Of a stretch of 58,084 bases of DNA, positions 1 to 8,225 are shown piece after piece. A program made the position numbers and the translations under genes. The first letter of the stretch is position 1; each line of letters opens with the position of its first letter. The notes beneath the pieces were generated by a model. The model did not search any database, had not been told where the DNA came from, and worked only from the letters and a program-made list of their open reading frames with translations. This DNA comes from Candidatus Acidulodesulfobacterium ferriphilum (GTDB lineage Bacteria > SZUA-79 > Acidulodesulfobacterales > Acidulodesulfobacteraceae): the NCBI GenBank assembly GCA_004195035.1, contig SGBD01000007.1, positions 1 through 58,084 on the forward strand, in the 5' to 3' direction.

Positions 1-2
1 TA

Positions 3-194
3 AAGGGGAATGAGTATGTCAAAATTATCGTGGAAACGCCGACGAACTTAACCTTAAAGCAAAAAAGATTGCTTGAGGAGTTTGCTTTAGAAAGCGGTGA
101 AAAAACGCATCCGTTAAAAAAATCAATTTATTTAAAACAGGAGGTTTTATATGGCAAAAGTCGCGGTTATAGTCTTAGAAGGAACCGAACTTAA
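3..194 (+). CDS. dnaJ: DnaJ C-terminal end (partial)
   Basis: This reading frame is open from the left edge and ends at TAA 192-194. It encodes a tail beginning KGNEYVKIIVETPTNLT, then QKRLLEEFALESGE, which matches the end of the second C-terminal substrate-binding domain of DnaJ/Hsp40. DnaJ delivers unfolded proteins to DnaK and stimulates its ATPase. Only about 63 codons are visible; the J domain and zinc centre lie outside. The frame overlaps the next gene by 44 bases, and the last roughly 15 residues are not typical of DnaJ, so the true stop may differ. The following gene's Shine-Dalgarno lies inside this frame. Confidence 0.7.
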   Translation, partial: KGNEYVKIIVETPTNLTLKQKRLLEEFALESGEKTHPLKKSIYLKQEVLYGKSRGYSLRRNRT

Positions 195-522
195 AGAATC
201 GGTTGCAAAGATGAGGCATGCCAAGATATACTCAAAAGAAATCAAGGCGGAAGGAAATGAAATAATCCTTATTTTCGATGGCAATGGAACAAAGTGGCTC
301 GATATAATATCCAATGACACATCCGACTTCGATTTTTTAAACAAGTTATTTAGAGAAATACAATCGATGGGAATAATTTACAGGGCGTGCGACTTCTGTT
401 CCACTAGAAAGGAGGTAAAAGACAGCCTTGTTAAAAAGAATATCGAACTCGTATCAGAATACGACGGTCATCCCAATGTCGGCAGGTTGATAAACGAAGG
501 TTATCAGGTAATAGTTATATAA
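151..522 (+). CDS. DsrE-like small sulfur-relay family protein
   Basis: A 123-residue soluble protein with an alternating beta-alpha pattern, starting MAKVAVIVLEG. The Shine-Dalgarno AGGAGG at 139-144 fixes the ATG start. Length and fold pattern fit the DsrE/DsrF/TusD-like family, some members of which carry persulfide sulfur on a cysteine; others have no known role. A CDFC pair near residue 80 (context YRACDFCST) could be the redox or sulfur-carrying site. It lies downstream of dnaJ and upstream of ccdA, in the same direction. Family assignment is from overall pattern only; a function in sulfur transfer is inference. Confidence 0.55.
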   Translation: MAKVAVIVLEGTELKESVAKMRHAKIYSKEIKAEGNEIILIFDGNGTKWLDIISNDTSDFDFLNKLFREIQSMGIIYRACDFCSTRKEVKDSLVKKNIELVSEYDGHPNVGRLINEGYQVIVI

Positions 523-544
523 TTTATGTAATTTGGAGATTTAA

Positions 545-1335
545 ATGACAGGATTTGAAAGCGGTTTTTTTGTGCCAGATGTATCATTGGCGGTAGCCTT
601 TCTGGCAGGGTTGTTCTCTTTTGCAAGCCCATGCGTTTTTCCCTTAATCCCTTCTTATCTATCATATGTATCCGGGTTTTCGGTTGCGGAACTTTCGGGC
701 GGGAAAGGGGCGGCGGACGATGAAAGAAGACGGAAAGCGGCAAGGAGAGCCGTTGTTATCAACTCGCTTTTTTTATATTAGGATTTACCGTAATTTTTGT
801 GCTTCTCGAAATGTTCAGCGGGGCGGTGGCAGATTTTATAAAATCCGCGTGGGTAATGCGGATAAGCGGCATAGTGGTTGTTCTCATGGGTTTATATATC
901 GCGGGGATTTTAAACAAGCTTAAAATATTTTCGTTTTTAAACAGGGATGTCCAATTTAATTTGAAAAACAAGCCTGCGGGCATTATCGGCTCTGCCGTAA
1001 TCGGCGCAATATTCGCGGGTGCGTGGACGCCCTGCATAGGCCCGATACTTGCCTCAATTCTTTTTATAAGCGCCACGCTTCATAATTCGCTTGAAGGCGG
1101 CTTTCTTCTATTTACATATTCCATGGGTCTTGCCGTTCCTTTTTTTATAAGCGCGGTATCGTTAAATCTGTTCTTCACCGCATTTAAAAGATTTAAAAAA
1201 TATATCCGGACAATCCAGATAATAAGCGGAGTGCTTTTGATTGCCGTCGGGGTTTTGATATTCTTTAACTATTTATCGATCATATCGCTATATTTCGGCA
1301 ATACCTTTCATTACAACATACCTTATAACGGATAG
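545..1335 (+). CDS. ccdA: CcdA/DsbD-type thiol-disulfide membrane transporter, interrupted by a one-base frameshift
   Basis: Two adjacent frames (545-781 and about 778-1335) together encode one protein of the CcdA family, which passes reducing equivalents across the inner membrane for cytochrome c maturation or periplasmic thiol reduction. The first half has the family Cys-Pro signature (FASPCVFPLIPSYLS); the second has the paired cysteine (AWTPCIGPIL) and four membrane segments. The break is at a run of seven T (768-774): one more T would join the halves as SLFFILGFTVIF. The zero frame meets TAG at 779-781. The run plus its next base reads T TTT TTA, a classic -1 slippery heptamer. It may be a pseudogene, a sequence error, a phase-variable gene, or read by slippage. 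Confidence 0.8.
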
Positions 1336-1390
1336 GCGGGTTAATGAACACCTTATCCTGTCCCTGCATCTTCAAATAAAAAACGCCGAC

Positions 1391-1406
1391 TGTCACAATC
1401 GTGACA
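1391..1406. promoter_or_regulatory. Crp/Fnr-type palindromic operator candidate
   Basis: TGTCACAATCGTGACA is a perfect inverted repeat of 6-base arms around AATC. It lies in the gap before the Cys-Gly-repeat peptide gene. A TAAAAT at 1428-1433 could be the -10 box; a start near 1440 would put the palindrome's centre about 41.5 bases upstream, the usual place for a Crp/Fnr-family activator that touches RNA polymerase directly. The regulator encoded at 3261-4004 is the obvious candidate partner. The symmetry is seen directly; binding is inferred. Confidence 0.5.
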
Positions 1407-1484
1407 TAATAATCCCAAATTGTAAAGTAAAATAGATATTGTTATGTAATAAATAAATAAAAATTAACTAACGGGAGGTGCTTT

Positions 1485-1688
1485 ATGAAAAAATTAATTT
1501 TCATGACAATGGCCGCATTTATGATGTTCGGTTTGATTGCGGTTGGAAACGCAAATGCAAGTTATACCGGCATGTCAAACCCTTGCGGCAAAAACATGTC
1601 AAATGCCTGCGGCAAGAAAAAAACCTCGATGAAAAATTCTTGCGGTAAAATGAAAAATCCCTGTGGAAACAGTGGTGGAATGAAATAA
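1485..1688 (+). CDS. secreted Cys-Gly-Lys repeat peptide
   Basis: A 67-residue protein with a typical signal peptide (MKKLIFMTMAAF..., hydrophobic to about residue 20, cleavage likely after ANA near residue 25). The mature part is almost entirely short repeats around Cys-Gly: NPCGKNMSNACGKK, then NSCGKMKNPCGN, giving four evenly spaced cysteines among Lys, Asn and Ser. A strong Shine-Dalgarno (GGGAGG, 1473-1478) sets the start. Four thiols in an exported, flexible, basic peptide suggest metal or haem-precursor binding or a thiol substrate for the CcdA pathway encoded just upstream. No family function is claimed; similar NPC-repeat peptides are generally unannotated. Confidence 0.75.
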   Translation: MKKLIFMTMAAFMMFGLIAVGNANASYTGMSNPCGKNMSNACGKKKTSMKNSCGKMKNPCGNSGGMK

Positions 1689-1750
1689 AAAAAGCCGTTT
1701 ATTGCCGGCGTAGATTAATTAGCTGTCTCTTGCTTTATTCTTTATCTTTA

Positions 1751-1781
1751 TCATTATATTATAGATTATATAATATAATGA
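1751..1781. repeat. AT-only inverted repeat before the cytochrome gene
   Basis: Perfect 12-base arms (1751-1762 TCATTATATTAT; 1770-1781 its complement) around a 7-base loop. There is no T-tract, so it is not a standard terminator. It lies 60 bases before the pentahaem cytochrome start and contains several -10-like TATAAT stretches, so it may be an operator or promoter region. Confidence 0.5.
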
Positions 1782-1840
1782 CATAATTCCGGGTTTTTAA
1801 TACTGCGCCGGTTTGTTTATTTTAACGAGGATGCGGTTTT

Positions 1841-3253
1841 GTGAAGCATAAGAAATATAAATCGTTGCATGCCCTTCAGGGTATTTTTGATATTTTTAGA
1901 TTTAAGCGGTTGAAGAACAGCCCGCTTTATTTACCCATAATTTTAATCCCGTTACTTTTTGCATCCATTATTTTTTTAACCGTTTATGTTTATGCTAAAG
2001 TTAATGCAAGAAATCAAAATGCCGATAAAAAATATTTATATTTAAAGAAACTTGCCGCACATAAAAATACCCATAAATTCCTAAATATTTACTGGAAAAC
2101 TCCTATCGATGAGGGGAAACCCCCGTATTATAAATGGCCCGAGATTCAAAAATCCCTTTCACCCTCCTCTTGCATGGCATGCCATTACGATCAATACGAG
2201 GAATGGAAGAACTCAAGAATGGCGCATTCAATGGATGCGGGAGTGGTAGCGCAGCTTTTATTAAAAAAAATGACCTCAAAACACTGGAAGCCTTGGGTGA
2301 CAAGCTGTTTGAGCTGCCATTCGCCGATCGGCGAATATTATGTAGAGCAAGGCGGATATAAAGGACTGACAGGGAAGGAAAAGAATATCTTAAAAAATGG
2401 TTCAAAAGGGCAAAAAGCGATGGTCGCCGCTTTAAATATGCTAAAAATGCCGATGGGCAAGGGTGCGTTAAGCGTCAGTTGCGCCGCCTGCCATGTCAGA
2501 TATTACCGCAGATTCGGTCCCGGCGTTAAAAAATATATGAAAGAAGGAAAAATAGCGCATGGCGGTTTCATTCCGGCTGCGGCGTTCACCGGTTCTTATT
2601 TTTGTATAAAATGCCATCAATTTGGACAGGATCAAAGGAGGCTTGACGGAAAATTATTCGAAAATACTTACGGCGAATGGAAACAAAGTATTTATGCAAA
2701 AAGGGGAATTTCATGCGAGGTTTGCCATAATCCGCAAGGGTCAATGGCTTTTAAAAGCATTTATAATAAAAATTTTATATTGAAAGCCGTAACTATTCAC
2801 CTTAAAAAGGTTAATATTAATTCCGGCAATGTCCAAACAATTTTGAGTTTGACAAACTCAGGAGTCGGACATGATTTTCCTACTTATACGACGCCTAAGG
2901 TTATTTTGAATGTCGGGCAGGAAAATATCGCGGGGAAAGTTATTAAAAAGTCTGTTAAAAGTTATATAATCGGCTGGAGCGTGAGCTTAAATTTAAAGAA
3001 GCAATATTTTGATACGCGTCTAAAGCCGTTTCAAACAGCCAAGCTCATTTATGGCCGCCCGTTAGTTGAAGGAGCGCAATATTTAAAGGCGTGGATTTAC
3101 GTTGAACCTGAATCGCATTATATACGCTTCTTTAAAACATTTTTAAAGATTAAGCGGCTGCCGAAAATTATAAAAATTTTATTTTCAAAAGCATTAAGAC
3201 AAGATTTGGAGAGCAAATATCTATTGTGGGAAAAACAGATAAAAATAAATTGA
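1841..3253 (+). CDS. membrane-anchored pentahaem cytochrome c
   Basis: 470 residues with one N-terminal membrane anchor (about residues 27-53) and five CXXCH haem-binding motifs in order: CMACH, CLSCH, CAACH, CIKCH and CEVCH, the last in GISCEVCHNPQG. Spacing and flanks (CHYDQYEEW...MAHSM after haem 1) fit the cytochrome c554-like multihaem group. After the haems comes a roughly 170-residue beta-rich domain with GVGHDFPTYTTPK, usual in this group. It should sit on the periplasmic face and move electrons between the quinone pool and a periplasmic or extracellular acceptor; the actual partner is unknown. The start is GTG behind ACGAGG (1825-1830); the ATG at 1831 is in another frame and closes after six codons. 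It meets the regulator gene tail to tail. Confidence 0.9.
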   Translation: MKHKKYKSLHALQGIFDIFRFKRLKNSPLYLPIILIPLLFASIIFLTVYVYAKVNARNQNADKKYLYLKKLAAHKNTHKFLNIYWKTPIDEGKPPYYKWPEIQKSLSPSSCMACHYDQYEEWKNSRMAHSMDAGVVAQLLLKKMTSKHWKPWVTSCLSCHSPIGEYYVEQGGYKGLTGKEKNILKNGSKGQKAMVAALNMLKMPMGKGALSVSCAACHVRYYRRFGPGVKKYMKEGKIAHGGFIPAAAFTGSYFCIKCHQFGQDQRRLDGKLFENTYGEWKQSIYAKRGISCEVCHNPQGSMAFKSIYNKNFILKAVTIHLKKVNINSGNVQTILSLTNSGVGHDFPTYTTPKVILNVGQENIAGKVIKKSVKSYIIGWSVSLNLKKQYFDTRLKPFQTAKLIYGRPLVEGAQYLKAWIYVEPESHYIRFFKTFLKIKRLPKIIKILFSKALRQDLESKYLLWEKQIKIN

Positions 3254-3260
3254 AAATTTT

Positions 3261-4004
3261 TTATTGAAGGCCGGCTATTTCTTTTAATTTATTTAAATCT
3301 TTTATAATAATTTTTTTTTTGCGAAAATCGATAATTCCCAAGTTTTTTAATTTATCCAGCACAATCGTTGTCCTTTGCCTCGAGGCTCCCGTCAGGTTTG
3401 AAATTTCTTCGTGGGTTAATTTAAATTTAATATTTATTTGGATACAGCGTTCTAATATGTTTATTGAAGATGGTACGAGAACTTCCTCGACCCCAAAATT
3501 ATTGGCAAGATAAATTAAAACCTCCGATATTCTGGCGTCCAAACTTTTATATGCCAGTGATGTAATTTTTGTTGAAATATATTTAAACCGCAAACCGATT
3601 AATTTCAAAACCCTATTGCCTATGACGGGATAAAGATTTAGTATTTTGTCGAAGTCGTCTTTTTTAAATTTGCAAACCTCCGCATCCGTCAAAGCAAAAG
3701 CACTTTCGGCATTTAAAAAATCAAAACTTGCTTCGCCGTCAAACACGTAATCGCCAAAATTCCCAAAAATTTCATCCGGCTTTAAAATCTCTACTATAAA
3801 TTCCTTTCCGCATTCCGTTGACAGCGTTATTTTAATATTGCCTTTTTTCAAAATATAAATATGGCTCGATTGAGATTCTCCTAAATATATAGTATCATTT
3901 TCCTTATAATATTCCATTTTCGATAAGTCGTCTATTAAACCGATATCCTTTTTTGAAAGATGTTCGAAAATTTTTAGATTTTGCAACAGCCAGAGTTTGC
4001 TCAT
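3261..4004 (-). CDS. Crp/Fnr-family transcriptional regulator
   Basis: 247 residues: a cyclic-nucleotide-binding-type beta-roll (about 15-130), a long dimer helix, and a C-terminal winged helix-turn-helix with FKLTHEEISNLTGASRQRTT as its turn and recognition helix. There is no N-terminal cysteine cluster, so it is not an oxygen-sensing FNR of the iron-sulfur type; the ligand (haem, NO, nucleotide or redox) cannot be told. The usual Ser-Arg-Glu of the recognition helix is Ser-Arg-Gln here. The gene converges on the pentahaem cytochrome with a 7-base gap. A local palindrome TTTAAT-N6-ATTAAA at 4009-4026, just before its start, could be for self-control. Confidence 0.88.
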   Translation of the reverse strand: MSKLWLLQNLKIFEHLSKKDIGLIDDLSKMEYYKENDTIYLGESQSSHIYILKKGNIKITLSTECGKEFIVEILKPDEIFGNFGDYVFDGEASFDFLNAESAFALTDAEVCKFKKDDFDKILNLYPVIGNRVLKLIGLRFKYISTKITSLAYKSLDARISEVLIYLANNFGVEEVLVPSSINILERCIQINIKFKLTHEEISNLTGASRQRTTIVLDKLKNLGIIDFRKKKIIIKDLNKLKEIAGLQ

Positions 4005-4233
4005 ATTATTTAATACGCGAATTAAAGATTAAATTTATATTAAAAATTTATTAAGATAAAAATATTAAAAAGAATAAGCAAATGTTAGAACGGTTATCAT
4101 TTTATTTATAGTAATAAGTAATAAACTCATAGCGCGGCGAAACCGAAAGAATCGTAAGCTAAAATTGTTTACCGAGTGAGTCGATTTTGATATTATACTA
4201 TGTAAAATAATAATTTGAAATATGTATGTAAAA

Positions 4234-4251
4234 CCCGAATCCCGATTTGGG
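4234..4251. repeat. short copy of the CCCGATTTGGG palindromic repeat
   Basis: CCCGAATCCCGATTTGGG, an isolated arm of the outer repeat found at 13817, 28196, 42489 and 50156. It lies in the 292-base gap between the Crp/Fnr regulator and rlpA, which otherwise shows only AT-rich sequence and no further gene. Confidence 0.5.
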
Positions 4252-4296
4252 TAAAAATTCAAGGTTTGCGGTATCCGCGCGGAAGGGTGTAACTTT

Positions 4297-5043
4297 ATGC
4301 CGAGGTCGATATTTAAGCTCTTAATATTAACGGTCTTATTTTTCGGTTTATCCATTGAACTTACGGGATGTATTCCTTATATAATCGGCAGGAGTTATCG
4401 GCAGTACCCATACCCGCCGTCCCATCAGCCTCCAAAATACTACCCGCCGGAGCAAATATCGCATAATGTGGAAGTGGGAATTGCGTCGTGGTATGGGCCG
4501 GGTTTTCAAGGCAGGCCGACCGCAAGCGGACAAATATACAATATGTATGATTTAACGGCGGCTTCAAGAACTCTTCCGCTCGATAGTTATGCCTATGTTA
4601 CAGACTTGGGAAACCACCGGAGCGTAGAGGTCTATGTAAACGACAGAGGGCCGTATTATGGGGATAGAATCATGGACTTATCTTACGCTGCGGCAAGGGC
4701 TTTAAAGATGCTTGGTCCCGGCACGGCTTTGGTCAGGGTTCAGTATCTTGGTCCCAAGCCGATCGTTAGGAATATAGTTAATTCTTACAATGTGAAATAT
4801 GCTATTCCTATGCTTGGCTATACATTGCAGTTTGCGGCATATACAAAAAAACATTTAGCCTTAAACAAGGTCAAGCAGATGAGAAAAGTCGTCCCCGGAG
4901 TTCATATTGTTACTAAAACGATACGCGGGATATTTTATTACAAGGTTGTGTTCGGCAAATTTAAAAATCTAAAAGATGCTTATAATTTTGCTAAAATTAT
5001 TACAAAATACGGATACGATGTTTATATTGCAAAAATAGAATAA
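4297..5043 (+). CDS. rlpA: RlpA-type lipoprotein (DPBB + SPOR domains)
   Basis: 248 residues. A lipoprotein signal ends in LTGC (Cys 25), so the protein should be anchored in the outer membrane. A double-psi beta-barrel follows with GIASWYGPGFQGRPTASG, then VYVNDRGPYYGDRIMDLSYA, the conserved core holding the catalytic Asp of RlpA septal lytic transglycosylases. The C-terminal 75 residues (YTLQFAAYTKKHLALNKV on) form a SPOR domain that binds glycan strands stripped of stem peptides at the division site. Role: trimming septal peptidoglycan to let daughter cells part. A GGAAGGG Shine-Dalgarno at 4281-4287 supports the ATG start. Confidence 0.92.
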   Translation: MPRSIFKLLILTVLFFGLSIELTGCIPYIIGRSYRQYPYPPSHQPPKYYPPEQISHNVEVGIASWYGPGFQGRPTASGQIYNMYDLTAASRTLPLDSYAYVTDLGNHRSVEVYVNDRGPYYGDRIMDLSYAAARALKMLGPGTALVRVQYLGPKPIVRNIVNSYNVKYAIPMLGYTLQFAAYTKKHLALNKVKQMRKVVPGVHIVTKTIRGIFYYKVVFGKFKNLKDAYNFAKIITKYGYDVYIAKIE

Positions 5044-5083
5044 ATATGAAAAAATAAAACTTATTTATTATAATTTTTTAAAA

Positions 5084-5215
5084 TAGATTAACGCTTCGCT
5101 CCCATCCTTCGGCATCTCCGGCACGCAAAGGCGGCGTGTGCCTTTCAACGCGTGCCGAAGGTATGTGAAGTTTATTCTAAACTTTCCCGCCCGCTGTGGC
5201 GGAACAGGGGTTGAA
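5084..5215. repeat. decayed palindromic repeat element upstream of kdsB
   Basis: The segment ATTAACGCTTCGCT ... GTGAAGTTTATTCTAAACTTTCC resembles part of the element at 42489-42701 (ATTACCGCTTCGCT ... GTGAAGTTTATCCTCGACTTTCC). Between the shared blocks is a GC-rich hairpin with arms CCTTCGGCA (5106-5114) and TGCCGAAGG (5153-5161). It fills the rlpA-kdsB gap and stops just before the kdsB start, so it may form part of that leader. Confidence 0.5.
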
Positions 5216-5220
5216 AAACT

Positions 5221-5976
5221 ATGAAAATAGCGGCGGTAATACCGGCACGATATAAATCGACTCGTTTCGAGGGCAAACCGCTTGCCCCGATTTTGAATAA
5301 ACCTATGGTCAGACATGTATATGAAGGCATCATAAAATCTGGTGCGCTGTCCGAGGTTTTGATCGCTACGGAAGACAGCCGTGTTTATGATGCATGCCGC
5401 GGTTTCGGGGCCAATGTGATCATGACCAAAGATACCCACCAGTCCGGCACCGACAGGGTCATAGAAGCGGCGGCGGGTACCGGCGCCGATATAATTTTAA
5501 ATATTCAGGGGGATGAACCCTTGGTAAACACGGAGATAATAGATGCCTTAATTAAGCCTTTTAAAGAAGGCAGCGATATTTTATATACTAGCGTGAAAAC
5601 CCCGATTTATTCTTATGAGGAATTTACCGACCCCAATAATGTAAAGGTTGTCGTCGATAAAAATAATTTTGGAATTTATTTTTCAAGGAGTCCGATTCCT
5701 TACGATAGGGAGAACCCTCAAGGGCTTAAAGATTTTAAAGACATGTTTGGTTTCAAGCATTTAGGGTTTTATGGCTACACAATGGATTTTCTTATCGAAT
5801 TTGGGAAAATGCCCCCTTCGTATTTAGAGAAAAAGGAAATGCTCGAGCAGTTAAGGGCAATAGAAAACGGCTATAAAATTAAGGTAAACACCGTTAGTAT
5901 TTCGACTATACCGGTCGATGTTCCAGGCGACATAAAAAAAGTTGAAAATTTTATTTTAAAATCGTATAATAAATAG
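5221..5976 (+). CDS. kdsB: 3-deoxy-manno-octulosonate cytidylyltransferase (CMP-KDO synthetase)
   Basis: 251 residues, the normal length. It activates KDO with CTP to give CMP-KDO, the sugar donor for the inner core of lipopolysaccharide, in the cytosol. The N-terminal nucleotide-binding signature IPARYKSTRFEGKPL (residues 7-21), HQSGTDRV (73-80) and NIQGDEPLV (94-102, with the metal-binding Asp) are all present; the C-terminal DVPGDIKKVE stretch is also typical. The gene stands alone, preceded by a GC-rich repeat-derived leader, and is strong evidence for an LPS-bearing outer membrane. Confidence 0.96.
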   Translation: MKIAAVIPARYKSTRFEGKPLAPILNKPMVRHVYEGIIKSGALSEVLIATEDSRVYDACRGFGANVIMTKDTHQSGTDRVIEAAAGTGADIILNIQGDEPLVNTEIIDALIKPFKEGSDILYTSVKTPIYSYEEFTDPNNVKVVVDKNNFGIYFSRSPIPYDRENPQGLKDFKDMFGFKHLGFYGYTMDFLIEFGKMPPSYLEKKEMLEQLRAIENGYKIKVNTVSISTIPVDVPGDIKKVENFILKSYNK

Positions 5977-6086
5977 CTTAACTATTTATTATGGTTCGTT
6001 GATAGTATATGATATGGAGTTAAAGCCAAACATCTTAAAATTAAAATTTAAAATTAAAAAATAAAAATTGAAAGGAGTTTTTAACG

Positions 6087-6296
6087 ATGAAAGAAGGAAT
6101 ACATCCAAAAATTTATCAAACAAAGGTAAAATGCGCTTGCGGTGAAGAGTTTGTTACAGGAGGTACGGTTGAAGAGATTCATGTCGATATATGCTCGAAG
6201 TGCCATCCGTTTTATACGGGCAAGCAAAAATTTGTCGATAGCGCGGGAAGGATAGACAAATTTAATAAAAAATACGGCAAAAACAATAAGAAGTAA
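6087..6296 (+). CDS. rpmE: ribosomal protein L31 (zinc type)
   Basis: 69 residues. [20 protein letters not shown] is the classic L31 start; Cys 16, 18, 36 and 39 form the zinc site of the C+ form, so this is not a zinc-free paralogue. [20 protein letters not shown] is the conserved contact with 5S rRNA and the subunit bridge. A GAAAGGAG Shine-Dalgarno precedes the start. It lies alone ahead of thyX and the prfA group, the common rpmE-prfA-prmC neighbourhood in many bacteria, here with thyX inserted. Confidence 0.96.
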   Translation: MKEGIHPKIYQTKVKCACGEEFVTGGTVEEIHVDICSKCHPFYTGKQKFVDSAGRIDKFNKKYGKNNKK

Positions 6297-6393
6297 TAAT
6301 TATATATAGAAAAGCATATAACGATATTAATAAAAGATTATAAAGCGGTAATAAAACTTAACCCGCCGTTGGCGGTTATAAAACTTGCCTTCA

Positions 6394-7104
6394 ATGGTTA
6401 AACTTATCAATTATACCTCTAAACCGGAGATTACAATAGCAATAGCCGCGAGGCTTTGCTACAGCTCTTACAATATAGCCAAAATTGAAGAGGATTTTAA
6501 TGCAGGCGAAAAAGGATTAGAAAAGGCAAGGAAATTAATTAAAAAAATCAGGTCGTCAGGCCATGAATCGGTATTGGAGCACTCAAATTTCACTTTCGGA
6601 GTAGAAAAACTCTCGAGAAGCGCCTCGCATCAATTAGTTAGACACCGTATCGCGTCATACTCTCAAAGAAGCCAGAGGTATGTTAAGGAGACGAAGCCTC
6701 AATATGTTGTCCCAGATTCCATTGTTAAAAATAGTGAATTTTTGAAAAAATATAATAAAGCGATAGACGAGGCTTTCTCTTTATACGGATATCTGCTTGA
6801 AAACGGTGTTCCCGCAGAAGACGCCAGATATATACTTCCAAATGCAACGGAAACCCAGCTCGTATTTACAATGAACGCAAGGGAACTCCTGCATTTTTTC
6901 AGATTAAGGGGATGCGAAAGGGCTCAATGGGAAATTAGGCGTGTTGCGCAGGAGATGTTTAAACTTGTTTACCCGCTTGCGCCGTCCGTTTTTCATGGCG
7001 CAGGTCCCGCATGCGTCAGGGGAAACTGTTCGGAGGGCGAGTTTTCTTGCGGAAAGCCTTCGGAGGTCAGGGCGTCATGGTTAAAAGCGGAATTTGACTT
7101 TTAA
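6394..7104 (+). CDS. thyX: flavin-dependent thymidylate synthase ThyX
   Basis: About 236 residues. It methylates dUMP to dTMP with methylenetetrahydrofolate, FAD and NADPH. The diagnostic ThyX motif RHR-X7-S is present as RHRIASYSQRS (residues 83-93), followed by QRYV. SSGHESVLEH is the second conserved block and LRGCERAQWEIR the C-terminal one. The ATG at 6394 fits the family's start (MVKLINYTS) better than a TTG three codons upstream. A small GC hairpin (6362-6376, CCGCC/GGCGG) sits just before the start and may influence translation. No thyA is visible in the window. Confidence 0.95.
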   Translation: MVKLINYTSKPEITIAIAARLCYSSYNIAKIEEDFNAGEKGLEKARKLIKKIRSSGHESVLEHSNFTFGVEKLSRSASHQLVRHRIASYSQRSQRYVKETKPQYVVPDSIVKNSEFLKKYNKAIDEAFSLYGYLLENGVPAEDARYILPNATETQLVFTMNARELLHFFRLRGCERAQWEIRRVAQEMFKLVYPLAPSVFHGAGPACVRGNCSEGEFSCGKPSEVRASWLKAEFDF

Positions 7105-7157
7105 TGGTTAAAAATGGTTGAAAAGGCTTTACATACGCAGGTGAGGTGTATATTTTA

Positions 7158-8225
7158 ATGGTAGATGATGTTTTAATAAAAAAGGCTGCAGAACTAAGCA
7201 ACGAATCGAAAGAGTTATATGAGCAAATACAAAAAGAAAGCTCGAAGGGCTTTAGCGAAGAAGCGAAAGCACTTTTTAAAAGGTATAATTTAATTAAAAA
7301 AACCGCAGAACAAGCCAATGAATATAATAAAATTACCTTCGATATAAAAGACCTCGAGAAATTGGTTAAAGTCGAAACCAATGAAGCATTGCTTGAAATG
7401 GAGCTTGAAGAGATAAATTCCCTGAAAACTAAAGCGTCAAAAATAGCAAAAGATTTGCGGGACTTTTTTTACCCGAAAGAAAATATTCAGGACAAAGATA
7501 TTTTATTGGAAATAAGGGCTGCCACAGGCGGGGAAGAAGCTGCCCTTTTTGCGCTTGACCTATTCAAAATGTATAACAAATATGCTTTGAATAAAAACTT
7601 TAAATTCGAAGTAATATCTTTGAGCGCTTCCTCTTCGGGAGGATTAAAAGAGGTAGTGGTATCGGTTAAGGGTGAAGGTGCATACCGCCTCTTAAGGAAT
7701 GAAAGCGGCGTTCACAGGGTGCAGAGGATTCCCGCCACGGAAACTCAGGGGCGCGTTCATACATCCGCCGCTACCGTTGCCGTTATGCCGGAACCGGAAG
7801 AAATTGACCTTAAAATAGACGCCCAAGATTTAAGGATAGATGTCTATCGCTCTACGGGGCATGGCGGACAAAGCGTGAACACAACCGACTCGGCCGTCAG
7901 GGTTACCCACATCCCGACGGGTCTCGTCGTTACCTGCCAGGACGAAAAATCCCAGCATAAAAATAAGGCAAAAGCCTTAAGGATACTCAGGTCAAGACTT
8001 TTGAGCAAAATAGAAGCGGATAAAAAAAGCTTAGAGGCGCAAAGCAGAAAAAGTATGGTTGGGAGCGGCGACAGAAGCGAAAAAATAAGGACATATAACT
8101 TTCCGCAGGGTAGAATTACCGATCACAGGGCAGGGATAACCATACATAAGTTAGCTTCTGTTATGGACGGCAATCTGGATGAACTTTTGATACCTTTGGC
8201 AGATTATTTTGAATCTCAAAAATAG
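7158..8225 (+). CDS. prfA: peptide chain release factor 1
   Basis: About 355 residues. It ends translation at UAA and UAG. The tripeptide anticodon PAT (in [17 protein letters not shown]) marks RF1 rather than RF2, and the universal GGQ (residues 236-238, [15 protein letters not shown]) is the peptidyl-tRNA hydrolysis loop that PrmC methylates. No internal frameshift is present, as expected for RF1. ATG at 7158 is preferred; a GTG four codons earlier is possible. Its end overlaps the start of prmC, its modifying enzyme, so the two are co-translated. Confidence 0.96.
   Translation: MVDDVLIKKAAELSNESKELYEQIQKESSKGFSEEAKALFKRYNLIKKTAEQANEYNKITFDIKDLEKLVKVETNEALLEMELEEINSLKTKASKIAKDLRDFFYPKENIQDKDILLEIRAATGGEEAALFALDLFKMYNKYALNKNFKFEVISLSASSSGGLKEVVVSVKGEGAYRLLRNESGVHRVQRIPATETQGRVHTSAATVAVMPEPEEIDLKIDAQDLRIDVYRSTGHGGQSVNTTDSAVRVTHIPTGLVVTCQDEKSQHKNKAKALRILRSRLLSKIEADKKSLEAQSRKSMVGSGDRSEKIRTYNFPQGRITDHRAGITIHKLASVMDGNLDELLIPLADYFESQK

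Noticed and set aside
4348-4567. Minus-strand frames over rlpA
   Set aside because: They are shadows of a gene with clear domain motifs.
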